Source: Paenibacillus sp. oral taxon 786 str. D14
GTDB taxonomy: Bacteria; Bacillota; Bacilli; Paenibacillales; Paenibacillaceae
Assembly (NCBI RefSeq): GCF_000159955.1
Contig: NZ_GG695983.1
Location: 27,754 to 91,753, forward strand
DNA length: 64,000 nucleotides
Reading direction: 5' to 3'
Shown: positions 34,713 to 44,396 of the stretch, piece by piece
Numbering within the stretch: the stretch's first letter is position 1
Layout of the letters: each line of letters opens with the position of its first letter
Notes under the pieces: model-generated
Seen by the model: only the letters and a program-made list of their open reading frames with translations
What the model was told of the DNA's origin: nothing
The model's database searches: none
Program-made: the position numbers and the translations under genes

Positions 34713-35134
34713 TGTCACCACTAGCTGCGGGGTTGGCGATCTTCCTAGGCCTGGCCGGCGGTGTGGCCATTGGCAGCGGCGTGATCGCTTTATTTATCGT
34801 GCTGGACATGATTCCGCGCCTAGCCCAGGTGACAAATTCCTATGACAAGGTGCATTGGTACGAAGGGGCGATGATCGCCGGAGCGGTGATTGGTACGGTA
34901 GCGGACTTCTGGGACTGGAAGGTGGCTGGGCCATGGCTGATTACCGGCATCGTTGGTTTGTTTAACGGCGTTTTTGTCGGGATGTTGGCGGCGGCTTTGA
35001 CCGAGGTGCTGAACGTGCTTCCCATACTTGCCAAGAGACTGCATATGCAGCGATACCTGTTTGGCTTCTTGCTCGCGATGGTGTTTGGCAAAATGGCAGG
35101 CTCCCTGTTTGAGTGGTTTATTTACAGACCGTGA
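34712..35134 (+). CDS. spoVAB: Stage V sporulation protein AB
   Basis: 140-residue membrane protein with four or five hydrophobic segments; second member of the spoVA operon. Family features are LAGGVAIGSGVIALFIVLDMIPRLAQ at the start and YEGAMIAGAVIGTVADF in the middle. It starts at ATG 34712 within the stop of spoVAA. Its exact role in the SpoVA channel is not settled. Confidence 0.9.
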   Translation: MSPLAAGLAIFLGLAGGVAIGSGVIALFIVLDMIPRLAQVTNSYDKVHWYEGAMIAGAVIGTVADFWDWKVAGPWLITGIVGLFNGVFVGMLAAALTEVLNVLPILAKRLHMQRYLFGFLLAMVFGKMAGSLFEWFIYRP

Positions 35135-35159
35135 TTTGAAGAAACGGAGGTAGATCTGG

Positions 35160-36806
35160 ATGGAGCAAGATACGCAGGATATGATGCAGGACGGAATGGA
35201 TCAGCCGCAGGCGATCCCGGATTTCGTACCTGAGGAAGAAGAAAATTTTCTGCAGGAGAATTATCCGGAAGAGGAAGCGATTCGACGAAAACGCGAATCG
35301 GAGCGGTCCGACAACGTTGAGGAGTCGGTGATCTATTGGCAGCAAAGCGATGCGATCAGCCGCAGTCTGACGACAACCAAGCATACGCTGAAGGAAGTCA
35401 TCGGGGCGGGGGAGAGCTTTGACGTTGTATTCCGTGAAATGACTTATGGCGGCAAACGCACCTGCTTGGTCTTCATTAATGGATTTGCAAGCACCGAAGC
35501 CATGCAGGAGATCATTAAGCGGTTGACGTATTTGACGCCGGAGAATTTAACAACCGGAGCGCTCCGCTCCTTCTTCGAACTCTATATACCTCATGTTCAG
35601 GTAGAAAAAACAGAGAAGCTCAGCGATGCCATCAATAAAACGTTAGCCGGCATGAGCGTGCTGTTTATTGAAGGCGAGCAAACCGCGCTGATTATGGATA
35701 CCCGGCAGTACCCAACTCGTAGTCCGGAGGAACCTTCGCTGGAGCGCGTCGTCCGCGGCTCGCGGGACGGATTCACGGAGACCTTGGTGACCAACATTAC
35801 CTTGGTTCGCCGTCGGCTACGTGACCCGGGACTGAAGTTGGAAATGGTCAGCGTCGGCCGCCGGACCCGCACCGACGTCTGCATCGCCTACATCGATGAT
35901 ATCGTAGATAAGACGCAAGTCGATTCAATCCGAGAAAAAATTAAAGCCGTGAACATCGACGGGATACCTCTGGCGGACAAGCAGTTGGAGGAAGCGATCA
36001 TTCACCGAGGATGGAATCCGTATCCGTTGGTACGCTACTCGGAACGTCCGGACGTCGTTGCTTCGCATTTGCTCGAAGGACGGGTTGTCGTGTTTGTGGA
36101 TACATCGCCCAGCGTGATGATATTGCCGACGACCTTTTTTGATCTATGCCAGCATGCGGAGGAGAACCGGCAGACCCCATTCATGGGGACTTACCTGCGT
36201 TGGATCCGCTTCTTTGGGATTTTCGCCTCGCTCTTCCTGCTGCCAATTTGGCTGCTGATCGTCGTTCATCCGGAGTTCAAGCCGGCGGGGCTTGCCTTTA
36301 TCGGGCCTCAGGAGCAGGGCAAAATCCCTCTCATCGCCCAATTCCTGTTAGTCGAGTTCGGCGTCGATCTGATGCGGATGGCGGCTGTGCACACGCCGAC
36401 GCCGCTGGCATCAGCGATGGGCTTGATCGCTGCGATCCTGATCGGTGATATCGCCGTCCAGACGGGGCTGTTCGTCAACGAGGTTGTCCTTTATATGGCG
36501 GTAGCGGCCGTCGGGATGTTTGCAACGCCGAGCTATGAGTTGGGACTGGCCAATCGCGTCGTGCGGCTCGCTTTGCTTGTGGCCGTGGCGATTTTCGGCG
36601 CCGGCGGGCTGATTGTCGGGATCACCACATTTATCGTTTTGCTGACCCTGCGCCGCTCGAATAATTCGTCTTACATGTGGCCGTTCATACCTTTTAATGC
36701 AAAGGCGATGGCCGGGGTATTATTCCGCGTTCCGGTCATGACATCCAAGCAGAGACCGTCCTCCAACAAACCGCGCGACAACACGCGAATGCCGGGCAAA
36801 AAGTGA
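35160..36806 (+). CDS. spoVAF: Stage V sporulation protein AF (GerA-type A subunit-like)
   Basis: 548-residue membrane protein related to the A subunits of germinant receptors. It has a long cytoplasmic N-terminal part (1-310), which is very acidic at first (EEEENFLQENYPEEEA), and then about five membrane segments (from 345 on), with the family pattern FVDTSPSVMILPTTFFDL and PTPLASAMGLIAAILIGDIAVQTGLF. ATG 35160 follows GGAGGTAGATCTGG. In B. subtilis spoVAC, spoVAD and spoVAE lie between spoVAB and spoVAF; here they are missing and must be elsewhere. lysA follows as in Bacillus. Confidence 0.92.
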   Translation: MEQDTQDMMQDGMDQPQAIPDFVPEEEENFLQENYPEEEAIRRKRESERSDNVEESVIYWQQSDAISRSLTTTKHTLKEVIGAGESFDVVFREMTYGGKRTCLVFINGFASTEAMQEIIKRLTYLTPENLTTGALRSFFELYIPHVQVEKTEKLSDAINKTLAGMSVLFIEGEQTALIMDTRQYPTRSPEEPSLERVVRGSRDGFTETLVTNITLVRRRLRDPGLKLEMVSVGRRTRTDVCIAYIDDIVDKTQVDSIREKIKAVNIDGIPLADKQLEEAIIHRGWNPYPLVRYSERPDVVASHLLEGRVVVFVDTSPSVMILPTTFFDLCQHAEENRQTPFMGTYLRWIRFFGIFASLFLLPIWLLIVVHPEFKPAGLAFIGPQEQGKIPLIAQFLLVEFGVDLMRMAAVHTPTPLASAMGLIAAILIGDIAVQTGLFVNEVVLYMAVAAVGMFATPSYELGLANRVVRLALLVAVAIFGAGGLIVGITTFIVLLTLRRSNNSSYMWPFIPFNAKAMAGVLFRVPVMTSKQRPSSNKPRDNTRMPGKK

Positions 36807-36918
36807 GGCTTAGGCTTGTTTAACAAATAACACAAATGATATTCCGAAAAATCCATTTTTCAGTTTCCCGGTTGTTTGCTATACTGGTGTAAAATTGTGA
36901 AAGTGGAGGACTGCATAG

Positions 36919-38247
36919 ATGTATTTACACGGTACCAGCAAAATTAATGCAAAAGGCCATCTCGAAATCGGCGGCTGCGATACGGTCGAGCTGAAGCAAA
37001 CCTACGGAACGCCGCTGTATATCGTAGATGAAGCCCTTGTGCGGCAAAGATGCCGTGAATATATGGATGCTTTCCGGGCATCGGGACTGTCTTTCCAGGT
37101 CGCCTATGCCAGCAAAGCATTCTGCGTCATGGCGATGTGCCGGCTGGCCGAGGAGGAGGGCTTGTCCCTGGATGTTGTCTCCGAAGGTGAATTGTATACG
37201 GCCCTTCAAGCGGGATTTCCTGCGCAGCGAATCCATTTTCATGGCAACAACAAGACGCCAGATGAATTGGAAATGGCGATTTCCGCCGGGATTGGCTGTT
37301 TCGTAGCTGACAACTTTACGGAGCTGCACATGCTGCAGGCGCTTGCCGCCGAGAAAGGCGTTACTGTCAATGTCCTGCTGCGCGTAACACCAGGGGTGGA
37401 AGCCCATACGCATGAATATATTTCAACCGGTCAGACGGACTCGAAGTTCGGGTTTGATATCGGCAACGGTTCGGCGTTGGAAGCCGTTGATTTGGCCAAC
37501 CGCAGCCTGAATCTGCATTTGCTTGGCGTGCATTCGCATATCGGCTCGCAAATTTTTGAAGTGGAAGGGTTCCAGTTGGCGGTTGAGCGCGTCGCGGCTT
37601 TTGCTATGCAGGTGAAGGATCAGCTTGGTGTGATCTTCAAGGTGGTTAACCTGGGCGGCGGCTTTGGCATTCGTTATACGGAAGGCGACACACCGCTGAA
37701 GGTGTCCGATTATGTTGGAGCGATTACGGATGCAGTGAAACGGGAGTTCGCTGATTATCCGCAGCTTCCGGAAATCTGGGTTGAACCGGGCCGGAGCATC
37801 GTAGGTGATGCTGGCACGACGCTGTATACGGTAGGTACAAGCAAGGATATCCCTGGCGTACGTAAATACGTGGCCGTTGATGGCGGAATGACGGACAACC
37901 CACGTCCGGCGCTGTACGGGTCGAAATATGAGGCGATGCTGGCTAACCGCGCCAACGATGCCAATGAAGAGACCGTGTCGATTGCCGGTAAATGCTGCGA
38001 AAGCGGCGATATGTTGATTTGGGACGTAGAGCTGCCGAAGGTGAACAGCGGCGATCTGCTCGCCGTATCCTGCACCGGTGCGTACAACTACGCGATGGCC
38101 AGCAACTACAACCGGATCCGTCGTCCGGCGGTCGTGTTCGTGCAAGACGGCCGCAGCGATCTTGTCGTGAAGCGCGAGTCGTTGCAGGATCTGGTCGCAT
38201 GTGACGTGATTCCAGAACGGATCGCGAAGCAGCCATCGCTGAAATAG
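36919..38247 (+). CDS. lysA: Diaminopimelate decarboxylase
   Basis: Last enzyme of lysine synthesis: decarboxylates meso-diaminopimelate with pyridoxal phosphate. The 442-residue alanine-racemase-fold protein has the PLP Lys in VAYASKAFCVMA, HSHIGSQIFE, the glycine-rich LGGGFGIRY and the active-site Cys in GKCCESGDML. ATG 36919 follows AAGTGGAGGACTGCATAG. A strong terminator follows. Confidence 0.97.
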   Translation: MYLHGTSKINAKGHLEIGGCDTVELKQTYGTPLYIVDEALVRQRCREYMDAFRASGLSFQVAYASKAFCVMAMCRLAEEEGLSLDVVSEGELYTALQAGFPAQRIHFHGNNKTPDELEMAISAGIGCFVADNFTELHMLQALAAEKGVTVNVLLRVTPGVEAHTHEYISTGQTDSKFGFDIGNGSALEAVDLANRSLNLHLLGVHSHIGSQIFEVEGFQLAVERVAAFAMQVKDQLGVIFKVVNLGGGFGIRYTEGDTPLKVSDYVGAITDAVKREFADYPQLPEIWVEPGRSIVGDAGTTLYTVGTSKDIPGVRKYVAVDGGMTDNPRPALYGSKYEAMLANRANDANEETVSIAGKCCESGDMLIWDVELPKVNSGDLLAVSCTGAYNYAMASNYNRIRRPAVVFVQDGRSDLVVKRESLQDLVACDVIPERIAKQPSLK

Positions 38248-38263
38248 GCAGGAGCGATTGAAG

Positions 38264-38314
38264 CAACAAGGCCTGAGAGGGAGCGTGTATTCGTTCCCTG
38301 TTTGGCCTTGTTTT
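38264..38314 (+). terminator. Intrinsic terminator after lysA
   Basis: AACAAGGCC pairs with GGCCTTGTT; an inner AGGGA/TCCCT pair extends the stem; TTTTG follows. Confidence 0.85.
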
Positions 38315-38389
38315 GCTTGTACGCGGATTTTCTAGTAAACTGTAAGAGGTTTGTCCCAGACGTTCATATAGAAGGGTGTGTACATTGAT

Positions 38390-38827
38390 ATGAAAAAAGG
38401 TAAAATCGTTTTGGAAAAAGGCGGAGAAGTCGAAATTCAGTTCCTGCCTGAGGAAGCTCCTGGAACGGTCGCGAACTTTGAGAAGCTGGCCAACTCCGGA
38501 TTTTATAACGGACTTACGTTTCATCGCGTGATTCCAGGGTTCGTCGCGCAAGGAGGTTGCCCGATCGGCAACGGTACAGGCGGCCCAGGTTACACCATCA
38601 AATGCGAAACAGATACCAACGTGACCAAGCATGAGCGCGGGGTATTGTCGATGGCCCATGCCGGCAAGGATACCGGCGGCAGCCAGTTCTTTATCGTCTA
38701 TGAGCCGCAGCCGCATTTGAACGGAGTGCATACCGTTTTCGGTAAAGTGATTTCGGGTATGGAATACGTGGACCAAATTCGTCCTGGGGATAAAATGAAG
38801 GAAGTTACCGTTTGGGACGAAGCTTAA
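38390..38827 (+). CDS. ppiB: Peptidyl-prolyl cis-trans isomerase (cyclophilin)
   Basis: Cytoplasmic cyclophilin that speeds proline isomerisation in folding. The 145-residue protein has [30 protein letters not shown] and [25 protein letters not shown]. The start is uncertain: ATG 38390 gives the family N terminus [11 protein letters not shown], but the ribosome site AAGGG (38372) is 13 bases away; an in-frame GTG at 38378 lies too close to it. Confidence 0.93.
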   Translation: MKKGKIVLEKGGEVEIQFLPEEAPGTVANFEKLANSGFYNGLTFHRVIPGFVAQGGCPIGNGTGGPGYTIKCETDTNVTKHERGVLSMAHAGKDTGGSQFFIVYEPQPHLNGVHTVFGKVISGMEYVDQIRPGDKMKEVTVWDEA

Positions 38828-38844
38828 TCAGCCAGTAAGTAAGA

Positions 38845-38886
38845 GGGCCCCGCAAATCCAAGTTGGTCTTGGCGCGGAGCCCCTTT
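38845..38886. terminator. Probable bidirectional terminator between ppiB and tlp
   Basis: GGGCCCCGC pairs imperfectly with GCGGAGCCCC and is followed by TTTT. It lies between convergent genes. Confidence 0.6.
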
Positions 38887-38894
38887 TCATTGAA

Positions 38895-39122
38895 TTAAGA
38901 TTTTCTTTGGTGAGCGGCTTCGTCTTTGATCTCTTCGCGTAAGCCTTCGATAGCGTGCAGTCGTTTCTCGTTCTTCTCCTCGATTTGCTTCTTCTCCTGA
39001 GGGGAGATTTCGTCAGCATGTTCGCTGAGGTAATCTTGTCCTTCACGGAAATTCTTAATCGTGTTTTGGATGCTCCGTTGCAGCTTTTCCACATTGTCGG
39101 AGCGATTATCCGGTTTTGCCAC
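38895..39122 (-). CDS. tlp: Small acid-soluble spore protein Tlp
   Basis: Spore-core protein of the Tlp family (thioredoxin-like name is historical). The 75-residue, charged, helical protein has the family segment NRSDNVEKLQRSIQNTIKNF near the N terminus and EEKNEKRLHAIEGLREEI near the C terminus. GTG 39122 is preferred: AGGAGG lies 7 bases upstream, while the ATG at 39128 is only 1 base from it. In B. subtilis tlp is a sigma-G gene; I see no convincing sigma-G promoter here. Confidence 0.9.
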   Translation of the reverse strand: MAKPDNRSDNVEKLQRSIQNTIKNFREGQDYLSEHADEISPQEKKQIEEKNEKRLHAIEGLREEIKDEAAHQRKS

Positions 39123-39312
39123 GTTCATTCCTCCTGAGAATTGAATTTGTCATACGATATCGTTCTTAAGGTTAGCTCTTTAGGCCGGTTTTTATGCACA
39201 TCTGCAAGTATCCGCTAGGTGGAGGTTCGCTGGCGTTGTGACAGGTGTGCTTGATTTTTTGCAAAATTAGTGCTAACATTCGTCTTGCAGTCATGCAAAT
39301 TTAATATTTGGC

Positions 39313-39472
39313 AATCCTTCGGGGCAGGGTGAAATTCCCTACCGACGGTGATGGCTCATTGGACGCTCGTTCGATGAAGCACAAGTCCGTGACCCGCAGC
39401 GCTTACGTAAGCATGCGGCTGAGCCGGTGAGATTCCGGGACCGACAGTATAGTCTGGATGGGAGAAGGAAAA
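39313..39472 (+). ncRNA. FMN riboswitch (RFN element)
   Basis: Shows the conserved parts of the FMN aptamer in order: CTTCGGGGCAGGGTGAAATT, CCGACGGTGAT, the variable stem with GTCCGTGACCCGC, GCCGGTGAGATTCCGGGACC, GACAGTATAGTCTGGATGGG and AGAAGGA. The outer stem closes with ATCCTTC against GAAGGA. It controls the ribD-ribE-ribBA-ribH operon, lowering expression when FMN is plentiful. Confidence 0.97.
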
Positions 39473-39765
39473 CGCGAGAGCACGTACGTTATTTTATTTG
39501 CGAAGGTGTTCATACCTAAAGAGCTTCAAACGATCAAGTTCTATTTTTCACATATATACGATGGTGAAGAGTCTTGACGTTGCCAAGCTTTCGTTTTGGT
39601 CCATTTGTCGTCTTGTACGATCTCAGATTGTGTCGTGGCGACAGGGAGGAGACGAAGCTGCTCTTTTTGATATGCGTAAAACCACTCTCATTTCAACCCT
39701 GCCGGATTGCGGCAGGGTTGTTTTTGTATTCTTCGCTTCACGGATTGGTGTAAGGAGGACCGCGG
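39473..39765 (+). promoter_or_regulatory. Long expression platform of the rib operon
   Basis: About 290 bases separate the aptamer from ribD. I see no gene in it. A strong terminator (39695-39725) lies near its end; the stretch between has weak hairpins only, so how the aptamer reaches the terminator is not obvious. Confidence 0.6.
39695..39725 (+). terminator. Riboswitch-linked terminator before ribD
   Basis: AACCCTGCC pairs with GGCAGGGTT around a small loop, followed by GTTTTTG. Confidence 0.85.
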
Positions 39766-40887
39766 ATGAAGGTGATTGACGACGAATATTACATGGCTCT
39801 AGCGCTGGACATGGCGGAGCGCGCGCAGGGACAAACCGGGACCAATCCGGTCGTTGGTGCCGTTGTCGTGAAGGACGGGGCATTGGTTGGGCTGGGTACG
39901 CACTTGAAGCGGGGAACTCCGCATGCCGAGGTGCATGCCCTGAACATGGCCGGTTCCCAGGCAGAAGGCAGCACCGTTTATGTCACCTTGGAGCCCTGCA
40001 GCCATCACGGGTTAACGCCGCCTTGCGCAGAGCGCTTGATTCACGAGAAGGTGCAGCGCGTCGTAGTTGCCTGCGAAGATCCAAATCCGCTGGTCGCCGG
40101 CAAAGGCATTGAGCTGCTTCGCGCCGCCGGGATTGAGGTGGAAGTTGGTGTGCTGCGTGAACGGGCTTTGAAGCTGAATCGTCGCTTTATTAAGTTCATC
40201 ACGACCGGCATGCCGTATGTGACGATCAAATCCGCCAGCACGCTGGATGGGAAGCTGGCGAGTCGGACGGGGGACAGCAAGTGGATCTCCAACGAGGGAG
40301 CAAGAGAAATCGTCCATACGATGCGGCATCGCCATCAGGCCATTATGGTAGGCGCCTCGACGATCCTCGCGGATGATCCGCAGCTGACTACCCGGTTATC
40401 CGTTCCGGGATTGTCGCCCATTCGCATCATCGCGGATTCGACGCTCCGCATTCCAGAGACGGCACAAGTCCTTCGGGATGGGCAAGCTCCCACATGGATT
40501 GTGACGACGGAACAGGCTGATCCAGACAAGGCAGCACGCCTCATCCACCTTGGGGCGGAAGTTCTCCGCTGCGGCAGCGGTCCGCAGGTTGATCTACGGA
40601 ACGCGCTCGTTCAACTCGGACAGCGAGGGATTTCTTCTGTACTCGTAGAAGGAGGCGGACGTCTAAACGGTTCACTATTGGAGCAGCAGCTGGTGGATGA
40701 GATCGTGCTTTTCCTTGCTCCCAAGCTGATCGGAGGAGCTGAAGCTCCCTCGAGCTTTAGCTTTGCCGGGTATGATCTAATGCGGGATGCGGTGACCTTG
40801 CGCGACATGGAAGTCGAACAAATCGGGGATAATGTGTGCATCCGGGGAGTACCGGTCTGGGCGCAGGTGAAGGAGGGAGATCACTAA
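39766..40887 (+). CDS. ribD: Bifunctional riboflavin-specific deaminase/reductase RibD
   Basis: Catalyses the second and third steps of riboflavin synthesis. The 373-residue protein has an N-terminal deaminase domain (1-145) with the zinc site HAEVHAL and PCSHHGLTPPCAERL, and a C-terminal reductase domain (150-365) with SASTLDGKLASRTGDSKWIS and VEGGGRLNGSLLEQ. ATG 39766 lies behind GGAGGACCGCGG. The stop overlaps the ribE start by one base (TAATG). Confidence 0.97.
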   Translation: MKVIDDEYYMALALDMAERAQGQTGTNPVVGAVVVKDGALVGLGTHLKRGTPHAEVHALNMAGSQAEGSTVYVTLEPCSHHGLTPPCAERLIHEKVQRVVVACEDPNPLVAGKGIELLRAAGIEVEVGVLRERALKLNRRFIKFITTGMPYVTIKSASTLDGKLASRTGDSKWISNEGAREIVHTMRHRHQAIMVGASTILADDPQLTTRLSVPGLSPIRIIADSTLRIPETAQVLRDGQAPTWIVTTEQADPDKAARLIHLGAEVLRCGSGPQVDLRNALVQLGQRGISSVLVEGGGRLNGSLLEQQLVDEIVLFLAPKLIGGAEAPSSFSFAGYDLMRDAVTLRDMEVEQIGDNVCIRGVPVWAQVKEGDH

Positions 40888-41561
40888 TGTTTACAGGACT
40901 TGTGGAAGAAATCGGCACGATGAAATCGATCAGCCGCAAAGGGGAAGCGATGATTCTGAACATTTCGGCGAAGGTTGTGACGGAAGGCATCAAGCTAGGT
41001 GACAGCATTTCGGTGAACGGAGTCTGCTTGACAGCCACCTCGTTTGACGCTTCCTCCTTTACGGTAGACGTGATGCCGCAGACGTTCCGCAACACGAATC
41101 TAAAGGATTTGAAACCAGGCAGCCGTGTGAATCTGGAGCGAGCCATGGCGGCGAATGGACGGTTCGGCGGACATATCGTACAGGGACATGTCGACGGAGT
41201 CGGCACCATTGTCGGAACGAGCCAGGATCAGAATGCGGTCGTGTTTGAAATTCGTCCAAGTAAGCCTTCCTTATTCAAATACATTATTCCTAAAGGCTCC
41301 ATCGCTGTAGACGGGATCAGCTTAACGGTGGTCGAAGCGGAAGGCGGGACGTTTACGGTATCCATCATCCCGCATACGTTAGCCGAGACGGTGCTCGCCT
41401 TCAAGCGGGCGGGAGATACGGTGAATCTGGAATGCGATGTGCTTGGAAAATACGTGGATCATCTCCTCAAGTACGGCAGAGGCGGTCAGGATACGGAAGA
41501 AGCGAGCGGCGCCGAATCGGGAATCAACCTCCCGTTTCTGGCTGCGAACGGGTTCGTTTAA
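40887..41561 (+). CDS. ribE: Riboflavin synthase alpha chain
   Basis: Forms riboflavin from two lumazine molecules. The 224-residue protein shows the internal repeat of two homologous barrels: MFTGLVEEIGT...GDSISVNGVCLTAT in the first and GHVDGVGTI...IAVDGISLTVVEA in the second. It starts inside the ribD stop. The C terminus (GQDTEEASGAESGIN onward) is a little longer than usual. Confidence 0.96.
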   Translation: MFTGLVEEIGTMKSISRKGEAMILNISAKVVTEGIKLGDSISVNGVCLTATSFDASSFTVDVMPQTFRNTNLKDLKPGSRVNLERAMAANGRFGGHIVQGHVDGVGTIVGTSQDQNAVVFEIRPSKPSLFKYIIPKGSIAVDGISLTVVEAEGGTFTVSIIPHTLAETVLAFKRAGDTVNLECDVLGKYVDHLLKYGRGGQDTEEASGAESGINLPFLAANGFV

Positions 41562-41708
41562 ATTTGATTTTAACGGAACGGAGAGCTCTGCGCTAAATAA
41601 GACCTCCTAGTTCCGTTAGCAGTGCAAATCTCCCAATGTGTTGAGGAATAACGTCTCAGAGTTCTGTTACATCAGACGATCAACATTTACTTTAAGGAGG
41701 GGAAAGTG

Positions 41709-42950
41709 ATGAGTGACATTGTATTAGACCGGGTCGAAGAAGCGATTTACGAACTGATGCGGGGGAAGGTCATTATCGTCGTCGACGACGAAGACCGGGA
41801 GAATGAAGGAGATTTCGTGGCACTGGCTGAAAAGGCAACGCCCGAAGTGATCAACTTCATGATCACCCAAGGCCGCGGTCTGGTCTGCCTGCCGATTACG
41901 GCGGAACGGGCAGAGGAGTTGGATTTGCAGCCGATGGTGGCGCAAAATACGGATAATCATGGGACGGCCTTTACCGTCTCCATTGACCATAAAGATACAA
42001 CGACGGGAATCTCGGCATATGAGCGTTCGTTGACGGTGAAGGCGATCATGGATCCCAACGCCAAGCCGTCGGACTTCCGCCGCCCAGGCCATATGTTCCC
42101 GCTGATCGCCAAGAAAGGCGGCGTGCTGCGCCGCGCCGGCCATACGGAAGCAGCAGTAGACCTGGCCCGGATGTGCGGTGCCTATCCAGCCGGCGTCATC
42201 TGCGAGGTCATCAAAGAAGATGGGACGATGGCCCGGCTGCCGGATTTGGTGGAGATCGCCAAAACCTATGATCTTAAACTGATCAGCGTCAAGGACCTGA
42301 TCCATTACCGCAATGAGAAGGAGAAGCTGGTTAATCGCGAAGTGGAAGTGCGCATGCCAACCGATTACGGCGAATTCCGCGCCGTCGCTTATACGAACGA
42401 CGTGGATAATAAAGAACACGTTGCGCTCGTCAAAGGTGAGATCAACGGCGATGAGCCGGTGCTGGTGCGGGTGCACTCCGAGTGCTTGACCGGGGATGTG
42501 TTCCACTCTCACCGCTGCGACTGCGGACCGCAGTTCGAAGCCGCACTGCGCCAGATTGAGGAAGCTGGCAAAGGCGTGCTGCTGTATATGCGCCAGGAGG
42601 GCCGCGGCATTGGCTTGGTTAACAAGCTGAAGGCCTACAAGCTGCAGGAGCAAGGCTTTGATACGGTGGATGCCAACCTGAAGCTTGGATTTCCGGCAGA
42701 CCTGCGCGATTACGGAATTGGGGCGCAGATTCTCAAGGATCTGGGTGTCCGCAAAATTCGCTTGATGACCAACAATCCACGTAAAATCAAAGGCTTGGAG
42801 GGCTATGGCCTGGAGGTTGTCGAACGGGTACCTATCCAAATGAAAGAGAACGAGGATAACACCAAGTACTTGCATACCAAACAAGCGAAATTAGGGCATT
42901 TGCTCAAATTTGACGATGTGGAGCAGGATGAATCCTCCACTCGCGTTTAA
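41709..42950 (+). CDS. ribBA: Bifunctional DHBP synthase / GTP cyclohydrolase II
   Basis: Makes both precursors of lumazine: 3,4-dihydroxybutanone 4-phosphate from ribulose 5-phosphate and the pyrimidine from GTP. The 413-residue protein has the RibB domain (1-205) with [12 protein letters not shown] and [25 protein letters not shown], and the RibA domain (210-400) with the zinc-binding Cys in [15 protein letters not shown] and [12 protein letters not shown] 41709 is used; GTG 41706 directly before it is also in frame; AAGGAGGGG precedes both. Before it, TAACGGAAC/GTTCCGTTA (41575-41620) forms a hairpin in the gap. Confidence 0.97.
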   Translation: MSDIVLDRVEEAIYELMRGKVIIVVDDEDRENEGDFVALAEKATPEVINFMITQGRGLVCLPITAERAEELDLQPMVAQNTDNHGTAFTVSIDHKDTTTGISAYERSLTVKAIMDPNAKPSDFRRPGHMFPLIAKKGGVLRRAGHTEAAVDLARMCGAYPAGVICEVIKEDGTMARLPDLVEIAKTYDLKLISVKDLIHYRNEKEKLVNREVEVRMPTDYGEFRAVAYTNDVDNKEHVALVKGEINGDEPVLVRVHSECLTGDVFHSHRCDCGPQFEAALRQIEEAGKGVLLYMRQEGRGIGLVNKLKAYKLQEQGFDTVDANLKLGFPADLRDYGIGAQILKDLGVRKIRLMTNNPRKIKGLEGYGLEVVERVPIQMKENEDNTKYLHTKQAKLGHLLKFDDVEQDESSTRV

Positions 42951-43012
42951 AGGCGAAGCAAACTCCCTCTTAGCAATGATCTAACTCTACTAATAGAAAG
43001 GTTTGATGAATC

Positions 43013-43480
43013 ATGGCAAACGTATTTGAAGGGCATTTAGTATCGGACGGGTTAAAATATGCGATCGTGGTCAGCCGCTTTAATGAATTTATTACAAGCA
43101 AGCTGCTTTCCGGCGCCTTGGATGCATTGAAACGGCATGGAGCCAAAGAGGAAGAAATTTATGTCGCCTGGGTACCGGGGGCATTTGAAATCCCGTTTGC
43201 GGCACAGAAGCTGGCGGAGAGCGGCAAATACGATGCAGTCATTACACTGGGTACGGTCATCCGCGGTTCCACCACTCATTATGATTATGTCTGCAACGAG
43301 GTTTCCAAAGGCGTTGCTGCCGTTGGCCTTAAAACCGGCGTGCCTACGATCTTTGGCGTCGTAACGACCGAAAATATCGAGCAGGCGATCGAACGTGCCG
43401 GAACGAAAGCCGGAAATAAAGGCTGGGATGCCGCACTGGCAGCTATCGAAATGGCGAACTTGACGAAACAGCTGCAATAA
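43013..43480 (+). CDS. ribH: 6,7-dimethyl-8-ribityllumazine synthase
   Basis: Beta subunit that joins the two RibBA-derived precursors to lumazine and usually forms a 60-unit shell. The 155-residue protein has [49 protein letters not shown] and [19 protein letters not shown] 43013 follows AAAGGTTTGATGAATC. It is the last gene of the rib operon; a terminator follows. Confidence 0.97.
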   Translation: MANVFEGHLVSDGLKYAIVVSRFNEFITSKLLSGALDALKRHGAKEEEIYVAWVPGAFEIPFAAQKLAESGKYDAVITLGTVIRGSTTHYDYVCNEVSKGVAAVGLKTGVPTIFGVVTTENIEQAIERAGTKAGNKGWDAALAAIEMANLTKQLQ

Positions 43481-43493
43481 TGCTTATCTTAAT

Positions 43494-43528
43494 GTAGTAC
43501 CCCTGAGCCGAAGGGGTACTACATTTTT
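43494..43528 (+). terminator. Intrinsic terminator after ribH
   Basis: GTAGTACCCC pairs perfectly with GGGGTACTAC across nine bases, followed by ATTTTT. Confidence 0.93.
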
Positions 43529-43598
43529 CTTTTGCAACAAACCATTTTTAAGGTAAACTTATGTACATACATGTTTGCTTACGGGTGGAGGATGTTCA

Positions 43599-44396
43599 TT
43601 GACGACAGTAACGTATAAGCTGGAAACCTTCGAGGGGCCGCTGGATTTGCTATTGCACCTGATCGATAAAGCCGAGATTGATATCCATCAAATCTCCATC
43701 AGTGAGATTACCGATCAGTACCTCGAATATTTGCAAGACATGCAGGAGCTTGAGCTGGAGGTCACCAGCGAGTTTCTGGTCATGGCTGCGACGCTGCTGT
43801 CGATCAAGAGTAAGCAGCTGCTGCCGAAACCACCCGTCATCGAAATGGACGATGATTTCGATTACTTGTTTGAGGAGGAAGAGGATCCTCGGGACGAGCT
43901 CATCCGCAAGCTGATCGAATACCGTAAATATAAAGGGATCGCTGCGCATTTGCATGAACGCGAATGGGAGCGCAGCTTGATTTTCTCGAAAGAACCGGAG
44001 GATCTGACGCCGTTTATGCCGGAGGTGCAGGAGAACCCTGTGAAAGGGCTGCATGCTGCTGATTTGATTGCCGTCTTCCAGAAGGCGATGCGTCGGGCAG
44101 CCAAGCGCAACACGGTGGCGCGGATTCACCGCGACGAAATTTCCGTTAAGGACCGGCTGAAGGAAGTCGTGTCCGCGTTCGAGCATGTGGGGAAAGGCGG
44201 CAGGTTGCTCTTTTCCAAGCTGCTGCATACGGAGATGAGTCGGCACGAAATCGTCGTCACGTTTTTGGCCGTGTTGGAACTGATGAAGATGAAGCAAATC
44301 GTCTGCTATCAGAACCGGCTTTTCGACGATATTGTTATGGAGTGGAGAGGGGAAGGAAGTATCGATGAATTTTCAGGAATTGAAATCGATTATTGA
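43599..44396 (+). CDS. scpA: Segregation and condensation protein A
   Basis: Kleisin subunit of the SMC condensin complex. The 265-residue protein has the N-terminal kleisin domain (KLETFEGPLDLLLHLIDKAEIDI, about residues 6-28), an acidic middle (EMDDDFDYLFEEEEDPRDE) and the C-terminal winged helix (ISVKDRLKEVVSAFEH and EIVVTFLAVLELMKM). The start is TTG 43599 with GGAGG 7 bases upstream. It overlaps scpB by 32 bases. Confidence 0.95.
   Translation: MTTVTYKLETFEGPLDLLLHLIDKAEIDIHQISISEITDQYLEYLQDMQELELEVTSEFLVMAATLLSIKSKQLLPKPPVIEMDDDFDYLFEEEEDPRDELIRKLIEYRKYKGIAAHLHEREWERSLIFSKEPEDLTPFMPEVQENPVKGLHAADLIAVFQKAMRRAAKRNTVARIHRDEISVKDRLKEVVSAFEHVGKGGRLLFSKLLHTEMSRHEIVVTFLAVLELMKMKQIVCYQNRLFDDIVMEWRGEGSIDEFSGIEIDY

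Noticed and set aside
41724..42884. 386-codon open frame on the minus strand
   Set aside because: Antisense to ribBA; the gene on the plus strand is certain.
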